From Chitinophaga filiformis (GTDB lineage Bacteria; Bacteroidota; Bacteroidia; Chitinophagales; Chitinophagaceae), in NCBI RefSeq assembly GCF_900102545.1, contig NZ_FNBN01000003.1:1-64000 (forward strand): a DNA stretch of 64,000 nucleotides. Direction: 5' to 3'. Shown one piece after another: positions 35,264 through 43,644 of this stretch. Made by a program: the position numbers and the translations under genes. Every line of letters begins with the position of its first letter. Within the stretch, counting starts at the first letter, position 1. The notes beneath the pieces are model-generated. The model was not told the DNA's origin. It searched no databases and worked only from the letters and a program-made list of their open reading frames with translations.

Positions 35264-35803
35264 ATGCGAAAATTAAGCATGGATGAACTTGGCCGCAAAA
35301 CGGTGGACCAGTTCAAGGCGGCAGATAAGACACCTTTGGTGCTGGTACTGGACAATGTACGCAGCATGCATAATGTAGGATCGGTATTCCGTACGGCAGA
35401 TGGTTTCCTTTTACAGGGCATCGTTTTATGCGGATATACCCCCGTTCCCCCTCACCGTGATATTCAGAAAACTGCTTTAGGCGCCACAGAAACTGTTGAA
35501 TGGCAGTACTTTCCCACTACAGTGGAGGCAGTAACGGCCCTCCGGGAGGCAGGGTATACGATTATGGCAATAGAGCAGGCGGTGAACAGTGTGATGCTGG
35601 ATACCTTCGAGCCGGCAGCCGGCAAACCATTGGCGCTGGTATTCGGTAACGAGGTAACAGGTGTAGATGCGGATGTAATGAAACTGGTAGATGGCTGTAT
35701 CGAAATACCGCAGTCAGGCATGAAACATTCATTAAATATCTCTGTGAGTACTGGTATTGTGGTTTGGGATATATTTGCAAAACTGAAAAAACAGGCAAAA
35801 TGA
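35264..35803 (+). CDS. TrmH/SpoU-family RNA 2'-O-methyltransferase
   Basis: 179 aa. Shows the three SpoU motifs: motif 1 MHNVGSVFRTADGF near residue 33, motif 2 LALVFGNEVTGV near 125, motif 3 IPQSGMKHSLNISVSTGIVV near 148. These build the knotted S-adenosylmethionine site used for 2'-O-methylation of tRNA or rRNA. It lacks the extra N-terminal substrate-binding domain of RlmB-type enzymes, so a tRNA-type target is more likely but unproven. ATG 35264 (MRKLSMDELGRK) was chosen. An upstream ATG (35204) would precede the -7 box, and ATG 35279 is an alternative. The stop overlaps the start of the next gene (ATGA). Confidence 0.88.
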   Translation: MRKLSMDELGRKTVDQFKAADKTPLVLVLDNVRSMHNVGSVFRTADGFLLQGIVLCGYTPVPPHRDIQKTALGATETVEWQYFPTTVEAVTALREAGYTIMAIEQAVNSVMLDTFEPAAGKPLALVFGNEVTGVDADVMKLVDGCIEIPQSGMKHSLNISVSTGIVVWDIFAKLKKQAK

Positions 35804-36666
35804 TTGTCACGATCAATAAATATCTTTCGCTGGTAAAATTCGCCCACACGATATTCGCCATGCCTTTCGCGCTGACAGGCTTTTTTATTGCTACCACCAA
35901 GACCGATCATACGTTCAGCTGGCAGTCTTTCGTACTGGTAATATTGTGTATGGTATTTGCCCGTAGTGCGGCGATGGCGTTTAACCGTTACCTGGATGCG
36001 GATATTGACAGAAAAAATCCCCGTACGGTGAACAGGGAGATCCCACGCGGTGTGATCACAGAGAAGAATGCGCTGACCTTTGTCATTGTGAATTGCCTGC
36101 TCTTCATCAGCTGCACCTGGTTTATCAACCTCTTATGTTTTATCCTGTCGCCCGTAGCCTTGCTGGTGGTGCTGGGATATAGCTATACCAAACGTTTCAC
36201 GGCTTTGTGTCACCTGGTACTGGGATTGGGTTTATCCCTGGCGCCGGTAGGAGCTTACCTGGCGGTTACAGGTCACTTCGCGGTATTGCCGGTATTGTTA
36301 TCCTGTTTGGTACTGTGCTGGGTGTCTGGTTTCGACATTATTTATTCTTTACAGGATGAAGATTTCGACCGTTCACTGTCCCTGAACTCTATTCCTGCCT
36401 GGCTGGGAAAAGCAGGCGCACTGCATTTCTCTGAAGTGCTGCACCTGGTAGCAGGTGTGCTGGCAATCATTATTGGTATTTATGGTGGCTTCCACTGGTT
36501 ATATGCGATCGGTGCACTGGTATTTATTGTCATGCTGATCTCCCAGCACCTGCTGGTAAAACCCAATGATCTCAGCCGTGTCAACATAGCCTTTATGACT
36601 ACAAATGGTATTGCCAGCGTGGTATTTGCCGTATTCGCCATTGCCGATATGTTTATCATCGGATAA
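35800..36666 (+). CDS. UbiA-family polyprenyltransferase (menaquinone pathway type)
   Basis: 288 aa, polytopic membrane protein with about eight hydrophobic segments. It has the two Asp-rich motifs of UbiA enzymes: NRYLDADIDRKNPRT (about 65-80) and DEDFDRSLS (about 186-194), which bind the Mg-diphosphate of the prenyl donor. The closest remembered subgroup is the '4-hydroxybenzoate polyprenyltransferase-like' set, which in menaquinone-only bacteria serves the futalosine route (MqnP). The exact acceptor cannot be told from sequence alone. ATG 35800 overlaps the preceding stop by four bases (ATGA), indicating translational coupling. Family length is normal. Confidence 0.88.
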   Translation: MIVTINKYLSLVKFAHTIFAMPFALTGFFIATTKTDHTFSWQSFVLVILCMVFARSAAMAFNRYLDADIDRKNPRTVNREIPRGVITEKNALTFVIVNCLLFISCTWFINLLCFILSPVALLVVLGYSYTKRFTALCHLVLGLGLSLAPVGAYLAVTGHFAVLPVLLSCLVLCWVSGFDIIYSLQDEDFDRSLSLNSIPAWLGKAGALHFSEVLHLVAGVLAIIIGIYGGFHWLYAIGALVFIVMLISQHLLVKPNDLSRVNIAFMTTNGIASVVFAVFAIADMFIIG

Positions 36667-36675
36667 TTTGTTCAT

Positions 36676-37086
36676 ATGGCGCGCATCCTTGCAATAGACT
36701 ACGGAAAAAAGAGAACAGGCCTTGCAGTAACAGACCCGCTGCAGATGATTGCCTCAGGTCTTACTACTGTGGCTACCCACGACCTGATCCCTTATCTCAA
36801 GAAATACCTGGCCGCTGAGGCGGTAGAATTGATATTGATAGGGGACCCAAAGAACCTTGACGGGGAAGCTACTGATGCTACCGCCCTTGTAGCAGAGTGT
36901 GTACGCATCCTCCAGAAGAATTTTCCTCAGATCCCGGTGAAGAAAGTGGACGAACGTTTCACCTCGAAAATTGCCTTCCGGTCCATGATAGACAGTGGCC
37001 TGAAAAAGAAGGACCGCCAGAATAAGGGACTGGTGGATGAGATCAGCGCTACGATCATCCTGCAGGAATATTTGCAGTATAAATAA
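36676..37086 (+). CDS. ruvX: YqgF/RuvX-family putative Holliday junction resolvase (pre-16S rRNA nuclease)
   Basis: 136 aa, the usual size. The RNase H-like fold shows its first strand and acidic residue in ILAIDYGKKRTGLAVTDP (Asp8). Further landmarks are LILIGDPKNLDGEATDAT, VKKVDERFTSKIA and the late acidic residue in KGLVDEISATIILQEYL. The family trims the 5' end of 16S rRNA in E. coli and was earlier named a Holliday junction resolvase. It lies nine bases after the prenyltransferase stop, probably in one transcript with the two genes upstream. Confidence 0.93.
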   Translation: MARILAIDYGKKRTGLAVTDPLQMIASGLTTVATHDLIPYLKKYLAAEAVELILIGDPKNLDGEATDATALVAECVRILQKNFPQIPVKKVDERFTSKIAFRSMIDSGLKKKDRQNKGLVDEISATIILQEYLQYK

Positions 37087-37168
37087 TTGAATTGTCAGGA
37101 CTTAGCTATTTGTGGCGATGATTAATCTCCGCATTTCAATTCATGATGCCTATTTCCCGATTGATACT

Positions 37169-37176
37169 TACCTTTG
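37169..37176 (+). promoter_or_regulatory. -7 box upstream of def (TACCTTTG)
   Basis: TACCTTTG, an exact TAnnTTTG match, lies 21 bp before the def ATG. This implies a 5' leader of about 15 nt. No good -33 TTTG was seen. Confidence 0.5.
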
Positions 37177-37197
37177 CATTTTTGAAAATTTTTAGAA

Positions 37198-37776
37198 ATG
37201 ATTCTACCTATAGTTGCTTACGGTCATCCGGTACTACGGAAAATGTGTGAAGATATTACTCCTGATTACCCTCAGTTAGAGCAACTTATTGCCAATATGT
37301 GGGAAACCATGTATGGTTCCAGTGGAGTGGGACTGGCAGCGCCACAGATCAACAGGCCGATCCGTCTTTTTGTAGTAGATAGTGAGCAGATCATCAACAG
37401 TCTGGAAGAGGATGAGAAGAGCGAATATCCTGGCGATAATGGCGTGAAACAGGTATTTATCAATGCGCATATTGTAAGCACCGGCGGTGAGGAATGGCCT
37501 TACAACGAAGGATGCCTTAGTATCCCTAAGATCCGGGAAGATGTATATCGTCCGGAAACCGTGACCATCCGTTATGTAGATGAAAAATTCCAGCCACAGG
37601 AAAAGACTTTCACAGGCATTACTGCCCGCGTTATATTTCATGAGTACGACCATATTGATGGTAAACTATTCATCGATCACCTGAAGCCATTAAAGAGAAG
37701 GATGCTGAAAGGCAAACTGGACGATATCACCAAGGGTAAGATCAACGTAGATTACAAAATGATATTTCACAAATAA
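37198..37776 (+). CDS. def: Peptide deformylase
   Basis: 192 aa. All three catalytic motifs are present: GVGLAAPQ (43-50), EGCLS with metal ligand Cys106, and HEYDH (148-152) giving two His ligands and the catalytic Glu149. The enzyme removes the formyl group from nascent N-terminal Met in the cytoplasm. The length is a little above the E. coli enzyme because of an insertion near residues 65-85 (INSLEEDEKSEYPGDNG), common in this phylum. It appears monocistronic with its own -7 box. Confidence 0.96.
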   Translation: MILPIVAYGHPVLRKMCEDITPDYPQLEQLIANMWETMYGSSGVGLAAPQINRPIRLFVVDSEQIINSLEEDEKSEYPGDNGVKQVFINAHIVSTGGEEWPYNEGCLSIPKIREDVYRPETVTIRYVDEKFQPQEKTFTGITARVIFHEYDHIDGKLFIDHLKPLKRRMLKGKLDDITKGKINVDYKMIFHK

Positions 37777-37789
37777 AATAAGTGAAAAT

Positions 37790-37820
37790 TTTGTAATGTT
37801 AAAAATCCCTATTACTTTAG
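37790..37820 (+). promoter_or_regulatory. Promoter of first tandem sigma/anti-sigma module
   Basis: TTTG at 37790-37793, an exact 19-bp spacer, TACTTTAG at 37813-37820 (one mismatch to TAnnTTTG). The predicted start lies about 17 bases before the TTG start codon at 37844. Confidence 0.6.
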
Positions 37821-37843
37821 TGCCTGCAAACTAATACAATACA

Positions 37844-38392
37844 TTGGGAGCAGCAGTCACATATACAGAATCCGAGTTGGTACTTGGCCTGAAGGCGAGG
37901 AACGAAAAACATTTCGGGTACTTATATGACCATTATTCCCCGGCTTTATACGGTATTGCCCTTAAAGTGGTCAATGACGAATCTGTTGCCGGTGATGTGC
38001 TGCAGGAAATCTTTCTCAAGATCTGGCGCAGCATTGAGCGCTATGACTCCGATAAAGGCCGCCTTTTCACCTGGATGGTGAATATTGCGCGGAATACTGC
38101 CATAGATACTCTCCGCTCAAAAGCCCATAAAATGGGGCAAAAAGCTACTGAATTAGGGAGCAACGGACTTGCATCAGACCAGCTGGCTATCCACCCTTCT
38201 GTGGACCATCTTGGCCTGGTAAAGGTGGTGGAACAGCTTAGCAAGGAACAACGTGTTATTATAGACCTGGCTTATTATAAAGGGTGCACGCAGGACGAAA
38301 TTGCGAAGATATTGGATATCCCTTTGGGAACGGTGAAGACCAGGATGCGTAATGCGATCATACAATTGCGGAATATTTTAAAACAGATGTAA
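37844..38392 (+). CDS. ECF sigma factor (tandem copy 1, TTG start)
   Basis: 182 aa. Region 2 (FGYLYDHYSPALYGIALKVV, DVLQEIFLKIWRSIERYDSD, GRLFTWMVNIARNTAIDTLR) and region 4 (LSKEQRVIIDLAYYKGCTQD, LDIPLGTVKTRMRNAIIQLR) are complete. The start must be TTG 37844: an in-frame TAA lies at 37832-37834, and no ATG or GTG precedes the conserved YTESELV segment. The anti-sigma gene follows after four bases. The protein is closely similar to the copy encoded at 39490 (about 70% identical by eye), so the module arose by duplication. The TTG start suggests low translation of the regulator. Confidence 0.93.
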   Translation: MGAAVTYTESELVLGLKARNEKHFGYLYDHYSPALYGIALKVVNDESVAGDVLQEIFLKIWRSIERYDSDKGRLFTWMVNIARNTAIDTLRSKAHKMGQKATELGSNGLASDQLAIHPSVDHLGLVKVVEQLSKEQRVIIDLAYYKGCTQDEIAKILDIPLGTVKTRMRNAIIQLRNILKQM

Positions 38393-38396
38393 GCAA

Positions 38397-39266
38397 GTGG
38401 ATGTTCAACGTTACATATCGTCCGGTATAATTGAGAATCACATCACGGGGTTACTTTCAGAATCAGAATCGCGTGAGGTGCTCAGTGCCATTCAGCAGCA
38501 CCCCGAAGTAAAGGCAGCTGCCGATGCGCTGCAGGTGGACATGGAACGCTATATACAGTTATGGGCGGCCAAACCTCCCGCCGGTATCAAGCGCCAGTTA
38601 ATGGACCGCCTGCACAAAAACGAAGCTGAAGACCCCATTACCGCTGAACCCGAAACCTTCACAGCAAATACCAACGACGATACATTCTCAGAAGATACAG
38701 GATCAGGTCTGGGCCTGAATTTATCCCAGCTCCAGATCTGGCAATACAGTGCCGCTGCGGCGATTGTACTGCTGCTGGGCAGTGTTGTAATGAACATTGT
38801 TACCTATGGCAACTCCGGTAACTATCAACAGCAGGTTGTTTCCCTCCAGGCTGATCAGGCCTCACTGCTGGCAGAGAGGGATGCGCTGAAAGAACAACTG
38901 GATTTTGCCCAGAAAGAAAACGGCGTCATGAAAGACCCTTCCTTCAAATGGGTACGTATGCCGGGTGTTGGTAAACATAGCGGTATCGTGGCCACCATCT
39001 GCTGGAATCCGCAATCTAAAGAAACATTTATTTTGGCGCAGGCATTGCCTGAACCTCCCGCCGACAAACAATATCAACTTTGGGCTATCGTAAATGGCAA
39101 ACCCATCGATGCCGGCGTATTTGAGCTGGGCAGTAAAGCCCATACCGTACAGAAGGTAAAAGCGGTAGATAATGCCCAGGTTTTTGCCGTGACCCTTGAG
39201 AAGAAAGGTGGAAGCCCATCACCTACGTTGGAACAGATGTTTGTAGCCGGAAAAGTAGCTGGCTGA
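38397..39266 (+). CDS. Membrane anti-sigma factor, RskA-like (tandem copy 1, GTG start)
   Basis: 289 aa. The cytoplasmic N-terminal part (RYISSGIIENHITGLLSESE, residues 4-25) should bind the sigma factor. One transmembrane helix lies at about 118-140 (YSAAAAIVLLLGSVVMNIVT). A short coiled coil (about 145-180) leads to the periplasmic RskA-type domain (LPEPPADKQYQLWAIVNGKP, GVFELG, FAVTLEKKGGSPSPTLEQMF). The start is GTG 38397, four bases after the sigma stop. It probably holds the sigma factor until an envelope signal releases it. No zinc-binding HxxxCxxC motif is seen. Confidence 0.88.
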   Translation: MDVQRYISSGIIENHITGLLSESESREVLSAIQQHPEVKAAADALQVDMERYIQLWAAKPPAGIKRQLMDRLHKNEAEDPITAEPETFTANTNDDTFSEDTGSGLGLNLSQLQIWQYSAAAAIVLLLGSVVMNIVTYGNSGNYQQQVVSLQADQASLLAERDALKEQLDFAQKENGVMKDPSFKWVRMPGVGKHSGIVATICWNPQSKETFILAQALPEPPADKQYQLWAIVNGKPIDAGVFELGSKAHTVQKVKAVDNAQVFAVTLEKKGGSPSPTLEQMFVAGKVAG

Positions 39267-39308
39267 TATCCCTTTAATTACCCTTCCTCACACTAGAGCG
39301 CTCATTAT

Positions 39309-39328
39309 CAATTATTCCGTAATAATTG
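39309..39328. repeat. Small inverted repeat in the gap between the two sigma modules
   Basis: CAATTATT (39309-39316), CCGT, AATAATTG (39321-39328), a perfect 8-bp repeat. It sits in the 223-bp gap upstream of the second sigma gene and could be an operator or a weak hairpin. Confidence 0.4.
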
Positions 39329-39489
39329 CTATCTTTCCTTTAATATTGCATTCCCATTAACCATATATCAGGACTTATTAGGATTGTAACAAAAAAGTTG
39401 TACCGGTAACAGTTGCAATCATACTGTAGCACCTGCAGCTAAATTGTGGAGCACACTGAAATGTATTTTTAACAAAATTTTTAACTGTT

Positions 39490-40041
39490 TTGGAATCCGC
39501 GTTTACATATACGGAATCTGAGCTGGTGCAGGGCCTCAAAGCCAAAGACCAGAAGGTGTTCGGCTACCTTTATGACCGTTATTCCCCCGCTTTGTACGGT
39601 GTAGCGCTGAAGGTGCTCAACGATGAAAGTAATGCGAATGACGTGCTGCAGGAAGTGTTCCTTAAAATTTGGCGTAATATCGACAGGTACGACGAAAGCA
39701 AGGGGCGTCTGTTTACCTGGATGCTTAATATTACCCGCAATTCCGCAATTGATACACTCCGCTCGAAGGCACATAAAATGGATCAGAAAATCCAAGACAT
39801 TGGAGATGACGTACATTTATATACAGGTAATTTAACTGTACTCCCATCCGTTGACCATCTTGGACTTTCAAAAGTCCTTGAAAAATTAACCAAGGAACAA
39901 CGAATCATCATCGACTTAGCGTACTATAAAGGGTGCACCCAGGAAGAGATATCCAAGGTGCTGGAGATTCCGTTGGGTACCGTAAAAACAAGGATGAGGA
40001 ATGCAATTATTCAATTAAGGAATTTGTTAAAACTAGTATAA
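39490..40041 (+). CDS. ECF sigma factor (tandem copy 2, TTG start)
   Basis: 183 aa. Regions 2 (FGYLYDRYSPALYGVALKVL, DVLQEVFLKIWRNIDRYDES) and 4 (LTKEQRIIIDLAYYKGCTQE, LEIPLGTVKTRMRNAIIQLR) are intact. It differs from copy 1 mainly in the linker (about 98-118). The only start in the open stretch before conserved YTESELV is TTG 39490: an in-frame TGA lies at 39457-39459, and the codons between include neither ATG nor GTG. The anti-sigma GTG follows two bases after the stop. Whether the two sigma factors read the same promoters is not known; the near-identical region 4 helices suggest overlapping targets. Confidence 0.93.
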   Translation: MESAFTYTESELVQGLKAKDQKVFGYLYDRYSPALYGVALKVLNDESNANDVLQEVFLKIWRNIDRYDESKGRLFTWMLNITRNSAIDTLRSKAHKMDQKIQDIGDDVHLYTGNLTVLPSVDHLGLSKVLEKLTKEQRIIIDLAYYKGCTQEEISKVLEIPLGTVKTRMRNAIIQLRNLLKLV

Positions 40042-40043
40042 GA

Positions 40044-40877
40044 GTGGACGCATCACGTTTCATATCGTCCGGATTGATTGAAGCTTATGTAAGTGGACTA
40101 GCTACCTCCAATGAAGTTCAGGAGCTGGAACGCGGTATGAAGCAATATCCGGAAGTAGCAGCTGCAGTAGACGACTGCCAGCTGGATATGGAACAGTATG
40201 TTACGCTGCAAGCCAAAACACCGCCAACAGATCTCAAGCAACGCATTTTTCATATCATCATCAACGAAGAAGCTGCACGTGAAAGCGGCGCCTTCAGCGA
40301 AGAACAGGCTACCGACGAATTTCCCGAAACAAAAACATATGTAAACAGTGCCTGGCGCTGGATAGCAGCAGCTGCAATCATCCTCTTGCTCGGCAGCCTG
40401 TGGTATAACTATGTATTCTATGGACAGGCCAACGATTACAAAGGCCGCTATGAAGCATTACTCTCTACACATAATACGCTGGCAACACAGTCCGACGGTT
40501 ACAAGACCCGCATTCAACAGATGGAACAATCCATCGACCTTATGAAGAATCCCGCTATGAAGGCGGTAAAGATGCCGGGCACCAAACCTTTTCCTTCTGC
40601 ATTAGCCACTGTTTACTGGAACCAGCAGTCAAAGGAAGTGTTCGTCATGGTGAATAATCTTCCGGAACCAGCGGCCGACAAACAGTATCAGCTTTGGGCC
40701 ATCGTGGATGGTAAACCAGTCGATATGGGCGTATTTGAAATGAGCAATCCGCACGAACTCTTCCAGAAGATGAAGTCTATAGACAACGCAGAAATGTTTG
40801 CCATTACCCTTGAGAAGAAAGGCGGAAGCGCCGTTCCTACACTTGACCAGATGTATGTGGCAGGAAAAGCCAGCTGA
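40044..40877 (+). CDS. Membrane anti-sigma factor, RskA-like (tandem copy 2, GTG start)
   Basis: 277 aa from GTG 40044, chosen because it is two bases after the sigma stop and begins VDASRFISSGLIEAYVSGLA, aligned with the start of copy 1. The frame is open further upstream, overlapping the sigma gene. One transmembrane helix lies at about 107-127 (WRWIAAAAIILLLGSLWYNY), then a coiled coil and the RskA-like domain (LPEPAADKQYQLWAIVDGKP, GVFEMS, FAITLEKKGGSAVPTLDQMY). The N-terminal sigma-binding part has diverged more than the periplasmic domain. That fits two modules sensing similar signals but holding distinct sigma factors (inference). Confidence 0.88.
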   Translation: MDASRFISSGLIEAYVSGLATSNEVQELERGMKQYPEVAAAVDDCQLDMEQYVTLQAKTPPTDLKQRIFHIIINEEAARESGAFSEEQATDEFPETKTYVNSAWRWIAAAAIILLLGSLWYNYVFYGQANDYKGRYEALLSTHNTLATQSDGYKTRIQQMEQSIDLMKNPAMKAVKMPGTKPFPSALATVYWNQQSKEVFVMVNNLPEPAADKQYQLWAIVDGKPVDMGVFEMSNPHELFQKMKSIDNAEMFAITLEKKGGSAVPTLDQMYVAGKAS

Positions 40878-40904
40878 AATGCGTAAAATATATAATTTCG
40901 CAGG

Positions 40905-41831
40905 ATGCGAAAACTCTGGATTTATACTATCACACTGTTTGTCTTTCAGCATACCTATGCACAGGATACCGCCAGATACAAAGGGATGACCATTAACCTG
41001 GATGAAGTGACCGTTGAAGCTAAACGTATCGGCTTTGATGTCAATAGCTTCATTAAAAGAGTGGAAGATGATACCACTTTTTACCGCGCCTTTAAGAACC
41101 TCCGTCTGCTGGGGTATACCGCCGACAATGATATCCGTATCTACAATAAACACAATGAAATTGAGGCTTCTCTCAAAAGCCAGACATTGCAAACCATGCA
41201 GGGCAGATGCCGTAGTATGAAAGTGCTTAGCCAGGATGTTACAGGCGATTTCTTCGACAAAAAAGGACAGTACAACTATTACACCGCCGAATTATATGGT
41301 AATCTCTTTTTTACCCAGGGCACCGTATGTGTGGACGCCAGTGGGGAAGAACCGGAAAGAGCGAAAGGAAGTATGGCCAGGCATAAAAACCAGCTGAAAC
41401 AACTCATTTTCAATCCCGGTAAGCCTGTCAGGGGTGTCCCTATCGTAGGAGGTAAAGTGGCTATCTTTGATCCGGAAGTACAGCGATTGTACGACTTCTC
41501 TATTACGTCTGAGAATTATGGCAGCGTGCCCTGTTATGTATTTACTGCAAAGGCGAAACCCGGTCTCAATAGCCTCGACAGGGGAGACGTTGTGGTCAAT
41601 GAGCTGATCACTTATTTTAATAAGGAGAATTTTGAAATAGTAGGCCGCATCTATTCCCTCTCTTACAAAACAATGGTCTTCGACTTCGATGTAAAGATGA
41701 ATGTGCAGATGACCAAACAACAAGGCCTGCTCATCCCTGCGCTGGTCACTTACGACGGTACCTGGGATGTTCCATTCAAGAAGAGAGAAACTGCGAAGTT
41801 TATCGCGAAGTTCCACAGCTTCACGGAATAA
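40905..41831 (+). CDS. Secreted protein of unknown function
   Basis: 308 aa. Signal peptide MRKLWIYTITLFVFQHTYAQ. The rest is soluble, with LDEVTVEAKRIGFDVNSFIK near the mature N-terminus, reminiscent of the start of TonB-linked or DUF-type periplasmic proteins. I do not recognise a catalytic motif. It lies 27 bp after the second anti-sigma gene, with a TAATTTCG near-match to the -7 box just upstream. It could be a target or a part of that module. A two-way terminator follows. Confidence 0.75.
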   Translation: MRKLWIYTITLFVFQHTYAQDTARYKGMTINLDEVTVEAKRIGFDVNSFIKRVEDDTTFYRAFKNLRLLGYTADNDIRIYNKHNEIEASLKSQTLQTMQGRCRSMKVLSQDVTGDFFDKKGQYNYYTAELYGNLFFTQGTVCVDASGEEPERAKGSMARHKNQLKQLIFNPGKPVRGVPIVGGKVAIFDPEVQRLYDFSITSENYGSVPCYVFTAKAKPGLNSLDRGDVVVNELITYFNKENFEIVGRIYSLSYKTMVFDFDVKMNVQMTKQQGLLIPALVTYDGTWDVPFKKRETAKFIAKFHSFTE

Positions 41832-41861
41832 GCCGGACAAAAAACTATTCATACCAGTAAT

Positions 41862-41900
41862 AAAAAAAGAGAGGCTTCACACTGAAGCCTCTCTTTTTTT
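41862..41900. terminator. Bidirectional terminator (18-bp stem)
   Basis: Seven A, then GAGAGGCTTCA (41862-41879), a CAC loop, TGAAGCCTCTC and seven T (41883-41900). It lies between convergent genes ending at 41831 and 41912. Confidence 0.92.
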
Positions 41901-41911
41901 ATGTAAGATTT

Positions 41912-43579
41912 TTAGTAGATCACTGTTACTGAACCTGTCTTCTTCACTTTCTCTCCCGTCGCAACTATCTTATAATCCATTACCCATACATATGTTCCAA
42001 CCGGTACTCTTCCTTTGTCCCAGGTGCCTTTCCATCCGACTCCCGGGTCTGTCGTGTAATAGATTCGTTGGCCCCATCGGTTAAAGAGCACCAGCTCAAA
42101 GTCGGAAATAGCACATCGGAATTTCGGTCGGAAGTAGTCATTCAAACCGTCCGCATTGGGTGTGAAGGCCGTCGGTAAATACACCTGGCAACCACATTCC
42201 TGGAAGGTGATATCCACCTCGTCTATCGACTGTCCGCAGCTATTCGTCGCCACGATGGCATAATGTCCTGCCTGCGTGACCGGGAAGAGCGGCAGTGAAG
42301 AGCTGTCCTGCCATTTATATTGCATACCGGCTCCGTCAGGGTGGAGGTTGTAAACCTCGCCTATACATAACAGGGTGTCCGGTCCTAAATTTGTTCGTAA
42401 TGTATCTTCAAACTGTACATGGATGGTATCGCTATCTATGCAACGTCCCACTTTCGCCTCCACCCAATAATACCCTGTTTGCCGTACATAGTAGGTGGCC
42501 TGTTTGGAAGTATCCTGCCAGCGGTAGGAGGCAGTTCCGAAGTCGGCTTTCAACACCAGCGTTTCACCTTTACAGACCACTGTATCGTTACCAAGATCCA
42601 GATTTTCATCCGGTTTGTAACGGATCAGGATTGTATCGAGGACCTCGCAGGTGTTGTTGATATTCACAAAGACCCAAAGGTCCCATCGACTTCGTATCGT
42701 GGTCGTGGGGGTAGTAGCCCTGTTACTCCAGCGGTAGGCAGTAGCTCCGGGTGTGGTTGCATCAAGCGTGATGGATTCTCCCGGACATAAGATGGTATCT
42801 CTTCCCAGAGAGAACGGATGCTGCTGGCCGGCAAACGCGATATAGATTGTATCACGGTAGATACCACAACCTTTTGCATCGGCGACAACAATGTATGGCG
42901 TTGATGGCATTGCTACATCACTGTGTACAATGATGTTAGGAGTGGTATCGCCGGTGTTCCAGAGATAGGTACAGTTCTGGGCAGTAGCATCCAGTTCCAG
43001 TGTTTCACCTAAACAGAGTATCAGGCTGCTGTCGCCCAGGTCGAGTTGCGGCACAGGTGTATAGAACACGTTGACTGAATCTGCTATCGGACAACCATTG
43101 ATCTTCACTTTGTAGGTACCCATCGTATCTACCAGGATACTTTGATTAGTAGATCCGTCCTGCCACTCATAGGTCGCTCCGGCCACTGTGGGCGCTGTGA
43201 GTGTAATGGTAGTACTGTCACAGATGGTCTGGTCTGTAGGTCCAAAATCATAAATAACAGGAGCTACGATTGTCAGGTTGGTAGAGGTGGTTTCAGGAAC
43301 GCCTGCTCTGTAGGCAATCAGTTGCACTGTGTAGGTGGCAAGAGTATTGTAAAGGTGTGCGCCTTTTATCCTCCGGGAAGTATCCGCAGCACCTGAGGCA
43401 GGATCTCCAAAGTACCAACGTACAGAATCAATCCCTGCAAGGTCCGCCTGAGCAATTTCAAATCTAACACTATCATTCTGGCAGGTTGTTGAATACGTAA
43501 ATTGTGTCTGTGCCTGGGCGCTATAGGCTCCCAGCATGGTTGTTATAACCGCGATTAATAATAGATATAGGCTTCTCAT
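41912..43579 (-). CDS. Type IX-secreted PKD-like repeat protein with gliding-motility C-terminal domain
   Basis: 555 aa. Signal peptide MRSLYLLLIAVITTMLGAYS ending at AQAQ. It opens with a PKD-like domain (VRWYFGDPASGAADTS), followed by about five similar Ig/PKD-like repeats of 70-80 residues. Each contains an LDLGD-xx-LCxGExxxLDA pattern and a WxxG/WQD-ST motif (for example LDLGNDTVVCKGETLVLKAD). The C-terminal about 85 residues (YLPTAFTPNADGLNDYFRPK, NRWGQRIYYT, GTYVWVMDYK) are the gliding-motility-associated (CHU_C, type B) sorting domain. That domain directs export and surface anchoring by the type IX secretion system. Likely a surface adhesin. Confidence 0.92.
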   Translation of the reverse strand: MRSLYLLLIAVITTMLGAYSAQAQTQFTYSTTCQNDSVRFEIAQADLAGIDSVRWYFGDPASGAADTSRRIKGAHLYNTLATYTVQLIAYRAGVPETTSTNLTIVAPVIYDFGPTDQTICDSTTITLTAPTVAGATYEWQDGSTNQSILVDTMGTYKVKINGCPIADSVNVFYTPVPQLDLGDSSLILCLGETLELDATAQNCTYLWNTGDTTPNIIVHSDVAMPSTPYIVVADAKGCGIYRDTIYIAFAGQQHPFSLGRDTILCPGESITLDATTPGATAYRWSNRATTPTTTIRSRWDLWVFVNINNTCEVLDTILIRYKPDENLDLGNDTVVCKGETLVLKADFGTASYRWQDTSKQATYYVRQTGYYWVEAKVGRCIDSDTIHVQFEDTLRTNLGPDTLLCIGEVYNLHPDGAGMQYKWQDSSSLPLFPVTQAGHYAIVATNSCGQSIDEVDITFQECGCQVYLPTAFTPNADGLNDYFRPKFRCAISDFELVLFNRWGQRIYYTTDPGVGWKGTWDKGRVPVGTYVWVMDYKIVATGEKVKKTGSVTVIY

Positions 43580-43644
43580 GGAGGGACATGGGTAAGGTGC
43601 TAAATTAATCGAAAAATTGATATGTTTTTATTTTTTAATGAGAT

